From Nephrocerus scutellatus (lineage: Eukaryota > Arthropoda > Insecta > Diptera > Pipunculidae), in assembly GCA_947095585.1 (NCBI GenBank), contig OX352763.1, positions 67,531,024-67,595,023 on the forward strand: a stretch of 64,000 bases of DNA, in the 5' to 3' direction. Position 1 is the first letter of the stretch. Each line of letters opens with the position of its first letter. Both the position numbers and the translations under genes were made by a program. Under the pieces are notes generated by a model, which saw nothing but the letters and a program-made list of their open reading frames with translations, was not told where the DNA came from and did no database searches. Of the stretch, positions 10,997 to 20,867 are shown piece by piece.

Positions 10997-11000
10997 AAAT

Positions 11001-12879
11001 TTGGAGAATAACGAAATTGATGATGCTATCAAAAATTCCGAGACTTCAGTGAACACAGCCATAGATCGGCAGAAAACTGTTCGCTCTAGCAGTGATCGCT
11101 TTCAACATCTACCTGAGAATATTCAGGCAATATATGCTCTCAAGCAATGGCTAAGGAAACGCCTTCAGAGGATCTTCAACAGGACTCTAAACACAGTTAA
11201 TGACGAATATCAGTCTGTATTTTCGCAACTGCGTTGTACAGTTTTCATGCTTCGTCAAGCTGTGCAAAGTTACCAGGAAGATGAACTGACCAAACGACTT
11301 CAGAACATCAAACCAGCCCCGGATGCTTTTAAAAAGCTGAATTCTGTGATCGGAAAACGTATTTCTATTCCAGAAAGTATCAAGTTTGGAGAGCAAGTAG
11401 CATGCAGCTCTGTTGAAAAATCCAAAGCCTTTGCCTGTCATTTCGAAAGGAACTTTAGAGACCGAGCACCAACTCATCTTCCAGAATTCGTAGAGCAGGT
11501 CGAAAGTCTTGTAGAAGACACCACTTCCCCAAGAAATTTTGAAGTGCAATTCAGCGAAGACAATCCCGCAAGCGCTCACGTAGACGTGGATATGTTTAAA
11601 GGGACAGCGGCTCTCAGTGATTTAATTATGAGTGAAAAATCTAAAAAATCATCGGGCACTGACGGGATTTCAAATTTTCTGCTTAAAAAGCTGCCGGGCA
11701 ATTTTGATGTTAACCATCATATTCAACAATTGCCTTAACAATGGATACTTTCCAGACAACTGAAAGGTAGCCAAAGTAGTACCAGTACCGAAGAAAACCG
11801 ACCGCTCCAGTGTAACTGGTTACAGCCCCATAGATTGACTGTGTTGTATCAGTAAAGTATTGGAGTCTTTGATCAGTAAAAAGATCAATGCGTATTGCTC
11901 GGAAAAAAATCTAATTCCTTCCTTTCAGTTCGGCTTTCGAGAAAAGCACTCTACGCTGCACCCTCTGATGAAGCTTCACAGTGACGTCACTCGAGGACTG
12001 AATGTCAAAAGTAGTACAGTAGCCTGTTTGTTAGACATCGAAAAAGCTTTCGATAGCGTCTGGACCATGCTTTTCGCGGATGACTCCATCACGTATGCCG
12101 TTTCCCGCTCTCCTGAGATAGCTGCCCGAAGAGTGGAGGAACACCTCCGAAATCTTTGGGAGTTCTACCTGAAGTGGGGACTGAAGATCAGCGCCAACAA
12201 AGCGGAACTCATCTGCTTCCGAGTACCAGCAACCGAAACAAGGATAAGAAAAATCGCAAGCCGGTGCAGAGCCTTACAAATCACCCTTCCGGATAACACG
12301 ACAATAAACACCAAGTCAGAGACTAAGTACCTGGGAATAAACTTTACTGAAAGGCTCAAGTTTAACTCTCACATCGATAAAACAATGAAAAAAGCGAACT
12401 ACGCTCTTCATTTGGTGCACCCACTACTAAGAAGACGAAACGGACTGTCCAACAACACCAGGCTGCTCATCTACAAGCAGCTCATCAGGCCAATGATAAC
12501 CTATGGCTATCCGATATGGTTCACCGTCTCACCAACAACGATGAAGAAGATCTCCCTATTTGAAAGGAAGGTACTTAGGATCTGTACAGGACTCTGGAGG
12601 GTGCCAAACAGCTATAAGTTTGTGTCGACTGCAAGACTTTACGACGCGGCAGGTCTGCTGCCAATAACCGACCACTTTTTCCAAATGGCAAAGAAATTCG
12701 TTGATGGGTTAGAAACACATCCAAGTCCGGATATGGAAGGACTGAGAATCGAGGAAATCGAGCCAAGCCTCCGGTATATAAACATCAGAGGATTCACAGA
12801 TGCTGGATACAACGACATCCTTAATAATCAAGACGCCTCCTTCTACGAGAAGGCCAACAATCAACATTACAGAGGCTGA
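11001..12879 (+). pseudogene. Jockey ORF2 RT with internal in-frame deletion
   Basis: The first frame (to 11738) holds the endonuclease-RT linker and KKSSGTDGISNFLL, the conserved GxDG block. A frameshift and stops (about 11740-11845) cover the WK.A.VVPVPKK block. From 11860 the frame runs open to 12879: FQFGFREKHST, LLDIEKAFDSVW with the first catalytic Asp, and then immediately MLFADDSITY with the catalytic Asp pair. The roughly 80-90 residues normally between these two motifs are missing without loss of frame. The thumb (YLGINFTERLKFNSHID) and C-terminus follow. It is non-functional. Confidence 0.82.
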
Positions 12880-13149
12880 AGATCGCCCTGTTTATACCCC
12901 CTTTTATATTTTTTTTCCATTTTTATTTTATTTTAAAATTTATCGTTTAAAATTAAGTTACTTTAAATATAAACATGTAGTAGATTAAGTACTCAAAAAT
13001 ATTGTTTAATAATAAGCAATACAAAAAAAAGACAATGTAAATACGTCGGGCCCCTATTGTTGAGCCGACACTTATTAATAATAGATATACGTTTAGTTTT
13101 AAGTCAAAATTGTATAATACCTAAATGTTTAATAAAATATCTTAATCTA
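12880..13149 (+). other. Jockey 3' UTR
   Basis: AT-rich sequence follows the ORF2 stop, with an A-run near 13022-13030 and AATAAA near 13131. It ends at the 3' target duplication. No gene is visible. Confidence 0.5.
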
Positions 13150-13620
13150 GACGAACAAAACTTTTCAAGCAGTACCGATAGTGAGAATGATGGTAATAAT
13201 TATCCTAATGTAAATACTCTTACTATTGAATCAATAGTTGTGATTAGCTCTGTAGAAAAAAAGCATTCTGGGTGGTTTGCAAAAGTTTATGTTGCTGGCA
13301 GTGTTGTGAACTTTAAAGTTGATACAGGCTCAAATGTAAATATATTGCCGGAAAAATTAGTAAAACAACTCTTTGGTGTGGTGTGTGCGACAAGTGTGTG
13401 GTTGAAGGCGTACGGTGGTTTTAAAAACAATGTTATAGCAGGGTAATTTAAGAAATAAACATAACCAAACAAAATTTAATGCTGCATTTGTTGTCGCGAA
13501 GGTTAATTCTACTGCAATTTTAGGATTAGAAACTTGTGTAAAGTTAGGTTTATTGGAAAAAATAAGTGAAGTTAATCAGATTGAAACGGAAAAACTTGAG
13601 AAAGAAGAGTTTATAAAGAG
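13150..13620 (+). pseudogene. pol: gypsy protease region
   Basis: After the LINE insertion point the gypsy frame resumes with an acidic stretch and then the aspartic protease: FKVDTGSNVNILPEKLV holds the active-site Asp (near 13320). The frame ends at TAA 13444-13446 and continues in a shifted frame to about 13625 (ILGLETCVKLGL), the usual end of the protease. It would mature Gag-Pol. Confidence 0.78.
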
Positions 13621-13631
13621 ACCGTGAAGTA

Positions 13632-13735
13632 TTTTCAGGTCTGGGTTGTTTTCCAGACAAGTGCAAAATTTTATTGAAACCCGGTGCGACGGGCAGTATT
13701 AAGTCAACCTAACCTAACCTAGGAAAAAAGCGAAA
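13632..13735 (+). other. Protease-RT junction with deletion and CCTAA-repeat filler
   Basis: About 13636-13700 still reads as gypsy linker in a shifted frame (GLGCFPDKCKILLKPGAT). It is followed by three CCTAA units (about 13706-13721) that do not belong to pol, after which RT coding resumes at about 13735. The short repeat looks like filler at a deletion joint. Confidence 0.55.
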
Positions 13736-13738
13736 ACT

Positions 13739-14470
13739 GAACTAGACGAAATGGAGAAAGCTGGAATAATTCAGAGAATAGATTGTCCGACAGAATTTGT
13801 TTATAATTTAGTTCTAGTTGAAAAACCTGATAAATCAGTTAGATTATGCTTAGATCCTAGACAGTTAAATGTCAACATTAGAAAAGAACCATTTGAAATC
13901 TCGCGTATAGAAGACTTGACAAGTAGGCTAGAGAATATGGAATTTTTCACAGTCATTGACTTAAAAGATGGCTTTTGGCAAGTGAGCCTGGATAAGGAAA
14001 GTAGTGATTTACGTACTTTTAGCACGCCGTATTGCTGTTATAAATTTATGCGTTTACCTTCGGGGTTAAATTTCGCTCCCAAACTTTTCCAAAACTTTAA
14101 TACAAAATATTTTGGAGGTTTAACAGGGAAATTTATTTATTTCGACGATATACTGGTTTTTGGGAAAAACAAAAACGAACATGATACAAGCTTAGAGAAT
14201 GTTATGAAAAGAGCCAAAGCACCTAATATTAAATTTAACGAAAAAAAATTACAATATAAACTCAGGCCAGTTAAGTACCTTGGGTATTTGTTTTCAAAAA
14301 ACGGCATTACTATTGACAGAAACAGATTAAAAGCAATAGATGCCATGACAGAGCCTGAAAATAAAAAGGAACTTCAGAGTTTTTTGGGATTTGTAAATTA
14401 CTTGAGAATTTGTATTCCAAATCTTTCAGAGTTAACTTGTTTCTACGTGAACTTCTCAAAAAAGTTGTAA
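13739..14470 (+). pseudogene. pol: gypsy reverse transcriptase (largely intact frame)
   Basis: A continuous frame of about 240 codons holds RT blocks LVLVEKPDKSVRLCLDPRQLN, FFTVIDLKDGFWQV with the first catalytic Asp, MRLPSGLNFAPKLFQ and YFDDILVFG with the catalytic Asp pair (about 14138-14164), then YLGYLFSKNGI and LQSFLGFVNYLR. The N-terminal fingers are missing because of the upstream joint. The frame stops at 14468, where the tether before RNase H is damaged. Apart from these losses the catalytic residues are present. Confidence 0.9.
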
Positions 14471-14562
14471 AATTTTTATGGTTGCCTCACCATAAAAAGG
14501 AATTCTCACTTCTATAGAACAAAATTTCGCTATCCCCTGTTACAAGAAATTTTAGTGAATCC

Positions 14563-14895
14563 TTGCTAATTGTGATTCAAACCGATGCTTCACAAAATGG
14601 AATCGGTAGTTGCATGTTTCAAAATAATAAACCCGTGTGTTATGCTTCGAAATCGTTAAGTTCTGCCGAAAAGTTATACGCGCAAATTGAAAAAGAAATG
14701 TTAGCAATTGTTTTCGCCTGTCAGAAATTTCATTATTACATTTATGGAAAGCCAGTTACAGTTTTAACTGACCACAAGCCACTGGTCCCAATTATGCAAA
14801 AAGCAGTGACACAAGTTCATTCTAGTCGACTTCAAAGAATGAAATTAAAGCTTCTAAAATACGATTTAAAGGTTCAGTATACACCGGGAAAATAA
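14563..14895 (+). pseudogene. pol: gypsy RNase H
   Basis: The 110-codon frame reads IQTDASQNGIGSC, YASKSLSSAEKLY, IEKEMLAIVFA, LTDHKPLVPI and KYDLKVQYTPGK, so the catalytic Asp, Glu and Asp are all visible. A TAA at 14893 replaces a codon just before the last conserved Asp (the DTLSR segment near 14905). It would degrade template RNA. Confidence 0.88.
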
Positions 14896-15480
14896 AAGTT
14901 TATAGTTGATACGCTATCCAGGAATTTTATTCAGTCAAATGATGATGAAGAAATAGACCCTTCTTTATCTGAAATAGTACACACCGTAGAAATATCTGAC
15001 AAGCATGTTGATGAAATTAAAAGTGAGATAGGCAGTGATAAAGAATTGATGTTATTGACTAAAATGTGCAAGGTGGGGCGGTCAAACGAACTTGCTAGTG
15101 TTGATCCCTTAATTAAGAAATATTGGCCAATAAGATACGACATTGTATTAGAAAACCAAGTTTTATTTTTTAACATATAATAGTTCCATTAGCATTACGT
15201 AATAGATTCCTTCAATGCCTACACGAATGCCAAAACAAAGGCATTGGGCAGACTAACACTGTACTGGCCCTATATTTCCTCAGACATAGAATAGTTCATT
15301 TTGAATTGTAGGGTTTGTGAAAAATTTCAGAGATCAAACACATCTCTACCGTTGATACCCCATGAAATTCCCGAAACACCTTTTTTCAAGGTCGGTTGCG
15401 ATATTCTGGAATACCAAAATAAACCACATTTCATCTTGATCGATTACTATTCGAAATGGCTAGAAATTAGATCTTAAACG
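14896..15480 (+). pseudogene. pol: gypsy linker and truncated integrase
   Basis: The frame continues to a TAA near 15177 with an acidic linker and KYWPIRYDIVLEN-like sequence. Then degraded integrase sequence follows: a CLHECQNKGIG-like HHCC start (about 15210), a Cys pair (about 15310) and a DYYSKWLEI-like core segment (about 15440). The remainder of the core, including the second Asp and the Glu, is absent, and a polypurine-like GGGGAGA follows at 15480. Integrase is therefore deleted in its C-terminal two thirds. Confidence 0.7.
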
Positions 15481-15486
15481 GGGAGA

Positions 15487-15675
15487 TGTTATATATACAC
15501 ATGTATATACATATGTGTATATCATGTTATGTATACACATGTATATACATATGTGTATATCATTACATTTATGAAGTTTATTAGATTAAGCAATATGGCC
15601 AGTCCGCAGTGCAAGTTCATATAATATCGAAGAATAAAGACATACTGTAACAACACTCGTGTTTAAAATATAACA
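15487..15675 (+). repeat. Putative short 3' LTR of the split gypsy element
   Basis: TGTTATATAT at 15487, directly after a purine-rich GGGGAGA, pairs with AAATATAACA ending at 15675, as LTR ends should. A 39-base block (TGTTATrTATACACATG...) is duplicated at its start, and AATAAAG lies at about 15636. Length (189 bp) suits this gypsy group. The 5' copy was not found, so this remains a prediction. Confidence 0.5.
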
Positions 15676-15916
15676 CGCATATTAGTCCTACATTCCGACT
15701 TTCATACGAATCGTTTGAGAAATGGCTTGGTTCCCAAAACTCCAGACCCTATTAGCCAGATCCCAGAATTTCCATAGAAGCTGTGGCCGTAGTAATATAT
15801 GTATTTATGTATATATAGTTATATACATTTATTGTTACATACATATAAAATATAACTATAGAAAACGGGGCATAAATTTAACAAAAGTGAACAACAGAGT
15901 AATGTGTACAACAGAG
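15676..15916. other. Unassigned AT-rich interval
   Basis: No gene or known repeat recognised; TA-rich runs dominate about 15795-15860. Confidence 0.3.
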
Positions 15917-16541
15917 TAATAACGGTGTAACGCTTGATCTTTACTGGAAGGAACATATTTATGAAATTTCAAAAAGAGCTAGCCAATGTTTGGGGTTCAT
16001 AAGACGTTTTAACTTCTACTTCACTCCCTCTGAAGTATTAAGATTATATAAATCTTATGTTAGACCAATTTTAGAATTTAATTCATATATGTGGGGTGGG
16101 GCTCCAAGATCGCATTGTTTCATCTTGATGGAGTTCAAAATAGAGTAATTCGTTTGATAAACGATGTAACCATTACTTTGTCTCTTGATACTTTGGAGCA
16201 CAGACGAAATGTAGGAGCTTTATCCATTTTCTACAAATTTTACAACGGTAGATGTGCTTTAGAAACCAGTTCTCTAGTTCTAGGTCCTTTTGTCAGCAAC
16301 GTAAACACTCGTTTACGGTCAAATCAACATAGGTTTGAATTAAAACTTTTTTCATGTAGAACCCAACACTTTAAATCCTCCTTTTTTCCGAGAGTCTCTT
16401 CGATGTGGAATCAATTGGTCGAGCCCGTGTTTCCCGAATCTTATAATCTGCAGGCCTTCAAATTAGCCGTTTACAACTTCCTGAAGGATGAAGGTTGAAC
16501 GATGAAGTGCTCATAAGCTGTTTTATTAAATATAAAAAAAA
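15917..16541 (+). pseudogene. CR1-like LINE, 3' fragment
   Basis: The translated sequence matches, block by block, the C-terminal part of the LINE at 6907-9525: WKEHIYEISKRASQCLGF, YFTPSEV, MWGGAP, then in another frame LEHRRNVGALSIFYKF and FFPRVSSMWNQL. It ends with a stop at 16498 and an A-rich tail at about 16532. The 5' part is missing, as is common for LINE copies truncated during insertion. At least one frameshift (near 16105) is present. The two copies are clearly related but diverged. Confidence 0.8.
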
Positions 16542-16892
16542 GCAGTATTATTTACATTATTTTTAAGATTTGTAATATTTTCTTGGTCAAGGTTTTTTGT
16601 AGTTTTCCCTGACCATGATTCATTAAAAAAGTATTTGGGCTCGCGTCGTTTTAGTTTCGTGTTCCTTTTTCGTATTGCTAAGAAAATAAATTGAAACCGG
16701 CTACAAACGTGAGGAATGCGATATATTGTAAATCACATTCCTTCGATTTTTATTCTATTTTGAATATTAATATAGGGCTTAGACCAACTTATTGCCGTGA
16801 CGCAAGTCATTCAGGGAGTTCTCCCTTGGCAACGAGTCGCGTATATATAAAAAAAAAAAAAAATTTTAGCCTCCGTAAAAAAGTTTCACTTC
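16542..16892. other. Unassigned interval with an A-run
   Basis: No coding match. A stretch ending in a 15-base A-run (about 16849-16863) could be the tail of another short retroelement, but no internal feature supports a family. Confidence 0.3.
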
Positions 16893-17159
16893 AATAACAA
16901 GGTTGTAAAAATTTGCCCGAAGCTAAGTTTTCCACACATCGATCCAACTGAGTTTCAAAAAATGAGCGTAAAATTAGCTGTACAATGTTTAAGCCAAAGT
17001 GTTGGGATTGGAATTGAAACTATGTATAAGTTAAATATACTTCCACAAGATTTTAAAATTCTAGCTATTTTTTTTAATAAGATGAGTAAATTGCTTGGCA
17101 TATTAAATAATAAACCAGCATTGACCCGAAATTTATCATTTTTATTAGATACTAGATGA
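16893..17159 (+). pseudogene. P-element/THAP9-type transposase fragment
   Basis: The frame reads KICPKLSFPHIDPTEFQKM, then SVKLAVQCLSQSVGIGIET and FFNKMSKLLGILNNK. This order (HI-P, F-KM, VKLAVQVLS, a Phe-Asn-Lys block) is that of the central part of P-element-like transposases, which cut and paste DNA with a RNase H-like fold. Only about 85 residues remain; no terminal inverted repeats are visible. The assignment is by pattern and moderately sure. Confidence 0.55.
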
Positions 17160-17371
17160 TTACCCGGCTTTTCCCAGGTATTTATTAATCCCAATCTTCT
17201 ATTAGGCAGGTGCAGAAAAAAGGATGATATCTAACTATAAGGTAAAATTGCAATTTTTATTAACAAAATTAATTTTAAGAAATATATTTTAAATTATAGC
17301 TATAGTATTCAAATTATAAAATAAAATTAAATAAACATTCATAAAATTAATTTAAAACAAAACTTCGTTGT

Positions 17372-17745
17372 ATACAATGATTTTGGTTTCCCCTTCAAAA
17401 GCAAGAATAAATAAATTCTTAGGTCAACCCAACCCAGAGCAAGCAAAATTAAGTTTTCCGTGGGAAAAACATGTGGTGGCAATCCAGACGAATTCAGTAA
17501 GTTTAGGAACTCAGTTAGATAATTAACTTCCTCATCAGTATCTACAACGGTATCGATACACTTATATTCAGTGGCTATGCCTATTAACATGGCAAGTATT
17601 TGATTGTTTACTTCGTGGGTGTCTCCATTTTTAGTAGCAAGAATGGCCCCCTCTCGAAACCGTTACAAAATTTTGTTTTGAAAAAACAGCCGGATAAGTA
17701 GAATTTATTAGTTCTGTGCAGATTTCAAAAATCGATGTCAATTTA
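17372..17745 (-). pseudogene. Helitron/PIF1-type helicase fragment
   Basis: On the minus strand, from about 17680 down, the sequence reads ILATKNGDTHEVNNQILAML, then TVVDTDEEVNYLTEFLN and SSGLPPH. This is the C-terminal helicase signature shared by Helitron Rep/helicase and PIF1-like proteins, just before the usual KVG-I-LLRN block, which is degraded here. The stretch 17690-17745 shows weaker similarity (NLHRTNKFYLS). Helitron ends were not found. The fragment is antisense to the P-like scrap. Confidence 0.65.
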
Positions 17746-17791
17746 ATTTAACCATAAAACACGGCTACTAATCTATCTTTTCCAATTTGAA

Positions 17792-18409
17792 GTAGGGGCG
17801 ACAATGTCCTCACCCCCAAATTCGTCGCCAAATGGTCGCCGAGTACCATTCCTAACACCACTATTCATCTCAGTGGCCCCGACAACTATTGAATGGACAC
17901 TAATATCGGTCATCCCCCTCAGGTATCGACCCCATACCCCTAGAGCTGTATTACCAACACCATTCAACTCAGCGACTCCGAAAACCATAGAATCAACACT
18001 AATATTGGTCAACCCCCTCAGTTATCGTCCCCATCCCCCTAGAGCTGTCTTACGATCACCATTCAACTCAGCAACCCCGAAAACCATAGAATCGACACTA
18101 ATATCGGTCATCCCCCTCAGGTATCGACCCCATACCCCTAGAGCTGTATTACCAACACCATTCAACTCAGCGACTCCGAAAACCATAGAATCAACACTAA
18201 TATTGGTCAACCCCCTCAGTTATCGACGCCATTCCCATAGAGCTGTATTACCATCACCATTCAACTCAGCGACCCCGAAAACCATAGAATCGATACTAGT
18301 ATCGGTCACCCCCCCCCCACCCCTCAGTTATCGACCCCATATCCTATAGCTGTCATACCATCACCATTCAACGCAGCGACCCCGAAAACCATAAAATCGA
18401 CATTGATAT
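17792..18409 (+). repeat. 99-bp satellite array, first block
   Basis: A block with CCCCTCAG...TATCGACCCCAT...CATTCAACTCAGCGACyCCGAAAACCATAGAATC recurs with CCCCCTC cores at about 17911, 18010, 18109 and 18208, exactly 99 bases apart. Because 99 is a multiple of three, some frames stay open on both strands; this is not a gene. The block is cut at 18409 by an LTR insertion and continues at 20632 and 26711. Confidence 0.92.
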
Positions 18410-18943
18410 TGTGAGGAACAAATTCGTCAAAGCGTGGGACGAATTTCTCCCACACAAATTTTAAATTTTTTTTTATTTTTTAATACAACCTGTACCAATT
18501 ATTGTGGCTGCAAGTGTGACTATTATTATTCACAAGCGAATAGAATCTCATTTCTCCTAGCCGCCCAACTCTCACAACTAGAACGAGAGCAATTTTGATT
18601 TCGCCGTTTATGTATTTCCCCTCGTTTTGCAACTTTCGAACTTTTCAACCACGCAAAACTAAACTTATATTCAGAGGGGGGGGGAGAGACGGAGAACTAA
18701 CGACTCTGCACACGCATGGGGCAGCAGAACATTTAGGGGGAGTCAGAACTAAGTCACTCAAGTCGGCAAACCATACAGATAGTAGCAAATGCGGACAACC
18801 ACTACCATCGAAGTGTGAGAAAGAGCAGATCACCACACACTTAGCCGACAGAGTTCACCAAAAATCAACCTATCATGATCGAACGCTGATAAAAAGCACC
18901 AACATCAAAAGAGCGACATACCGAACAGCACAATAATAGACGA

Positions 18944-19200
18944 GACGAGCAACACCAACCAAACGAGCATGCCTATTACAACATACCAACAACAGCCCGA
19001 AACACGCAGCCGAACAACACCAAAATCATAGAAGCCGAGCAACACCAACCAAACGAGCGTGCCTATTACAACATACCAACAACAACCCGAAACACGCAGC
19101 CGAGCAACACCAAAATCATAGAAGCCGAGCAACACCAACCGAACGAGCCTGCCTATTACAACATACCAACAACAACAAAGCCAACGCACAGAACTGAGCC
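18944..19200 (+). repeat. 90-bp tandem repeat in the solo LTR
   Basis: AACGAGCnTGCCTATTACAA recurs at 18962, 19052 and 19142, exactly 90 bases apart, with ACACGCAGCCGA blocks between. The last unit is partly diverged. Confidence 0.85.
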
Positions 19201-19619
19201 ACGAACAACAACAAAACCAACCCATAGAGCTGAGCCAAGCAACTCAACCCAAATAAATTTGCATATTGCAAAATAATTTTCGCACCAAGACGCAAAAACA
19301 ACAAACAACATGATGAGCAGAGCAACAGCACACCAACAAACGAAGCAAAAGAAAAAAAAAACACCAAATTGTGTTTGATTTCTGCAACGCAGGAATACAA
19401 CAACAACATGTACAGAGCTGGAAAAAACAACACAAAATCAGATGATTTAACGGAACAACAAAACACAATGAGCATAGCAACAACGGGATCTCGGACCGAC
19501 CGTGGGAGCCAAACAACATCGATCATCCCACGGTTCAGGCATAACAGGACTTTCTTCACCCGATTCAAAACGTATAAAAGGCAGGAAATTCCGAGAACCA
19601 GTCCTCTTTCTGACTGGTG

Positions 19620-20335
19620 ATTCCTCGTACTAGCAACTCGCTTAGTGATTCCTCGCATTAATGGTTCAAGAGAGATATCCTTACCATTACGTCCAAACGC
19701 TTCACGCTAGACTTAGTAATTGCTCGCATTAATGGATCAAGAGAGATATTCTTACCATTACGTCCAAACGCTTCACGCTAGACCTAGTAATCCATCGCAT
19801 TAATGGTTCAAGAGAGATATCCTTACGATTACGTCCAAACGCTTCACGCTAGACTTAGTAATTCCTCGCATTAATAGTTCAAGTTAGATATCCTTACCAT
19901 TACGTCCAAACGCTTCACGCTAGACTTAGTAATTCCTCGCATAAATGGTTCAAGAGAGATATCCTTACCATTACGTCCAAACGCTTCACGCTAGACTTAG
20001 TAATTCCTCGCATTAATAGTTCAAGTTAGATATCCTTACCATTACGTCCAAACGCTTCACGTTAGACTTAGTAATTCCTCGCATTAAAGGTTCAAGAGAG
20101 ATATCCTTACCATTCCGTCCACACGCTTAACGCTAGAAATGTGTCGCATTAATGGTTCAAGAGAGATATACTTACCATTACGTCCACACGCTAAACGCTA
20201 GAAATTCGACGCATTAATGGTTCAAGAGAGATATCCTTACCATTATGTCCACACGCTTAAAGCTAGAGATTCATCGCATCAATGGTTCAAGAGAGATATC
20301 CTTACAATTACGTCCACGCTTAACGCTAAACCTTA
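19620..20335 (+). repeat. 71-bp tandem repeat array in the solo LTR (about ten copies)
   Basis: The unit carries TCGCATTAATGGTTCAAGAG, ATATCCTTACCATTACGTCC and CGCTTmACGCTAGA. The first units are spaced 71 bases apart; later ones are shorter (about 64-67 bases) through loss of the CTTAGTAATTC segment. The array lies directly upstream of a TATAAAG box, a typical place for enhancer-like LTR repeats. Confidence 0.92.
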
Positions 20336-20363
20336 GCAAACATTGATATTACAGCCAGAGGGG

Positions 20364-20371
20364 TATAAAGG
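20364..20371 (+). promoter_or_regulatory. TATA box of the solo LTR
   Basis: TATAAAGG lies just after the 71-bp array and about 150 bases before AATAAA. A second candidate, TATAAAAG at 19573, precedes the array. Which one is used cannot be told from sequence. Confidence 0.5.
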
Positions 20372-20631
20372 CCTCATCGCTAGTACAACGACACCACACT
20401 TGCTATCAGCATAACCAATACACAACGCCCCGGTACTACGCTTCGCCAGCACATAAACACCGCTAACGAGGATACAACCGGATATCATAAGCATTACACT
20501 TTAAGTTACACAAATAAATAATTGTTAAGTGAAAGAAGAAAATAAAAGATCAAAATCCATTCCCCAAACAAATAAATTCTTTTTTTTTATTGTAACGACC
20601 TTATAACCCCGGCTAGGAAAACCTCGTTACA

Positions 20632-20867
20632 ATATCGGTCACCCCCCTTCATGCCTTAGTTGGCGACCCCACCTCCCTAGAGCTGTCTTACCATCACCAT
20701 TCAACTCAGCGACCCTGAAAACCGTAGAATCGACATTAATATCGGCCAACACCCCCCCCCCCCCACCGCTCCGTCAGTTATCAAACCCATCCCCCTAGAT
20801 CTGTCGTACCATCACAATTCAACTCAGCGACCCCTAAAAATATAAAATCGAAATATAATATCGGTCA
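20632..20867 (+). repeat. 99-bp satellite array, middle block
   Basis: The satellite sequence resumes after the solo LTR with the same CATTCAACTCAGCGACCC and GAAAACC cores, more diverged and with a C-run near 20750-20763, and is cut again at 20867 by the next LTR element. Confidence 0.88.

Larger units (their letters stand above)
5971..13149 (+). mobile_element. Jockey-type non-LTR retrotransposon
   Basis: The element sits between GATGAACAAAAC (5959-5970) and GACGAACAAAAC (13150-13161), a 12-base target duplication with one mismatch, and interrupts a gypsy gag-pol frame. It contains an ORF1 with nucleic-acid-binding features, an ORF1 zinc-knuckle part, an AP-type endonuclease and an RT, in Jockey order. 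A second LINE (about 6907-9525) lies inside ORF1. The 3' end has AT-rich sequence, an internal A-run near 13022 and AATAAA near 13131. Frameshifts and deletions make it inactive. Assigning ORF1 and ORF2 to one element is inference from order, strand and target duplication. Confidence 0.7.
5520..15675 (+). mobile_element. Ty3/gypsy element (K02A2.6-like), split by a LINE
   Basis: Gag with a zinc knuckle (5520-5970) and protease, RT, RNase H and an integrase scrap (13150-15480) are two halves of one gypsy element. The left half ends in codons for D-E-Q-N and the right half restarts with the same D-E-Q-N in the matching frame, as expected for a target duplication made by the intervening LINE. 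A putative short 3' LTR follows. No 5' LTR was recognised. The pol order and wording (YFDDILVFG, QSFLGFVNYLR) are those of the insect gypsy group often annotated as K02A2.6-like. Confidence 0.8.
18410..20631 (+). mobile_element. Solo LTR, 2.2 kb, with target duplication ATAT
   Basis: The segment starts TGTGAGG and ends CGTTACA and is flanked by ATAT on both sides (18406-18409 and 20632-20635), inside the 99-bp satellite. No coding region is inside, so it is an LTR left after recombination between the two LTRs of an element. It has two TATA boxes (19573 and 20364), AATAAA signals (20513, 20541), a 90-bp tandem repeat and a 71-bp tandem repeat. Family is probably Ty3/gypsy from the 4-bp duplication. 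Confidence 0.8.

Noticed and set aside
13704..13724. Insect-type telomere repeat (CCTAA/TTAGG)
   Set aside because: Only three units occur, inside a damaged gypsy pol, and flies do not use this telomere repeat.
17804..18349. Open frames of up to 181 codons on both strands
   Set aside because: They exist because the satellite period is 99 bases, a multiple of three. The translation is a 33-residue repeat with no family resemblance.
19620..20335. CRISPR-like regular repeat array
   Set aside because: The sequence is a head-to-tail tandem repeat without unique spacers inside a retrotransposon LTR of a eukaryote.
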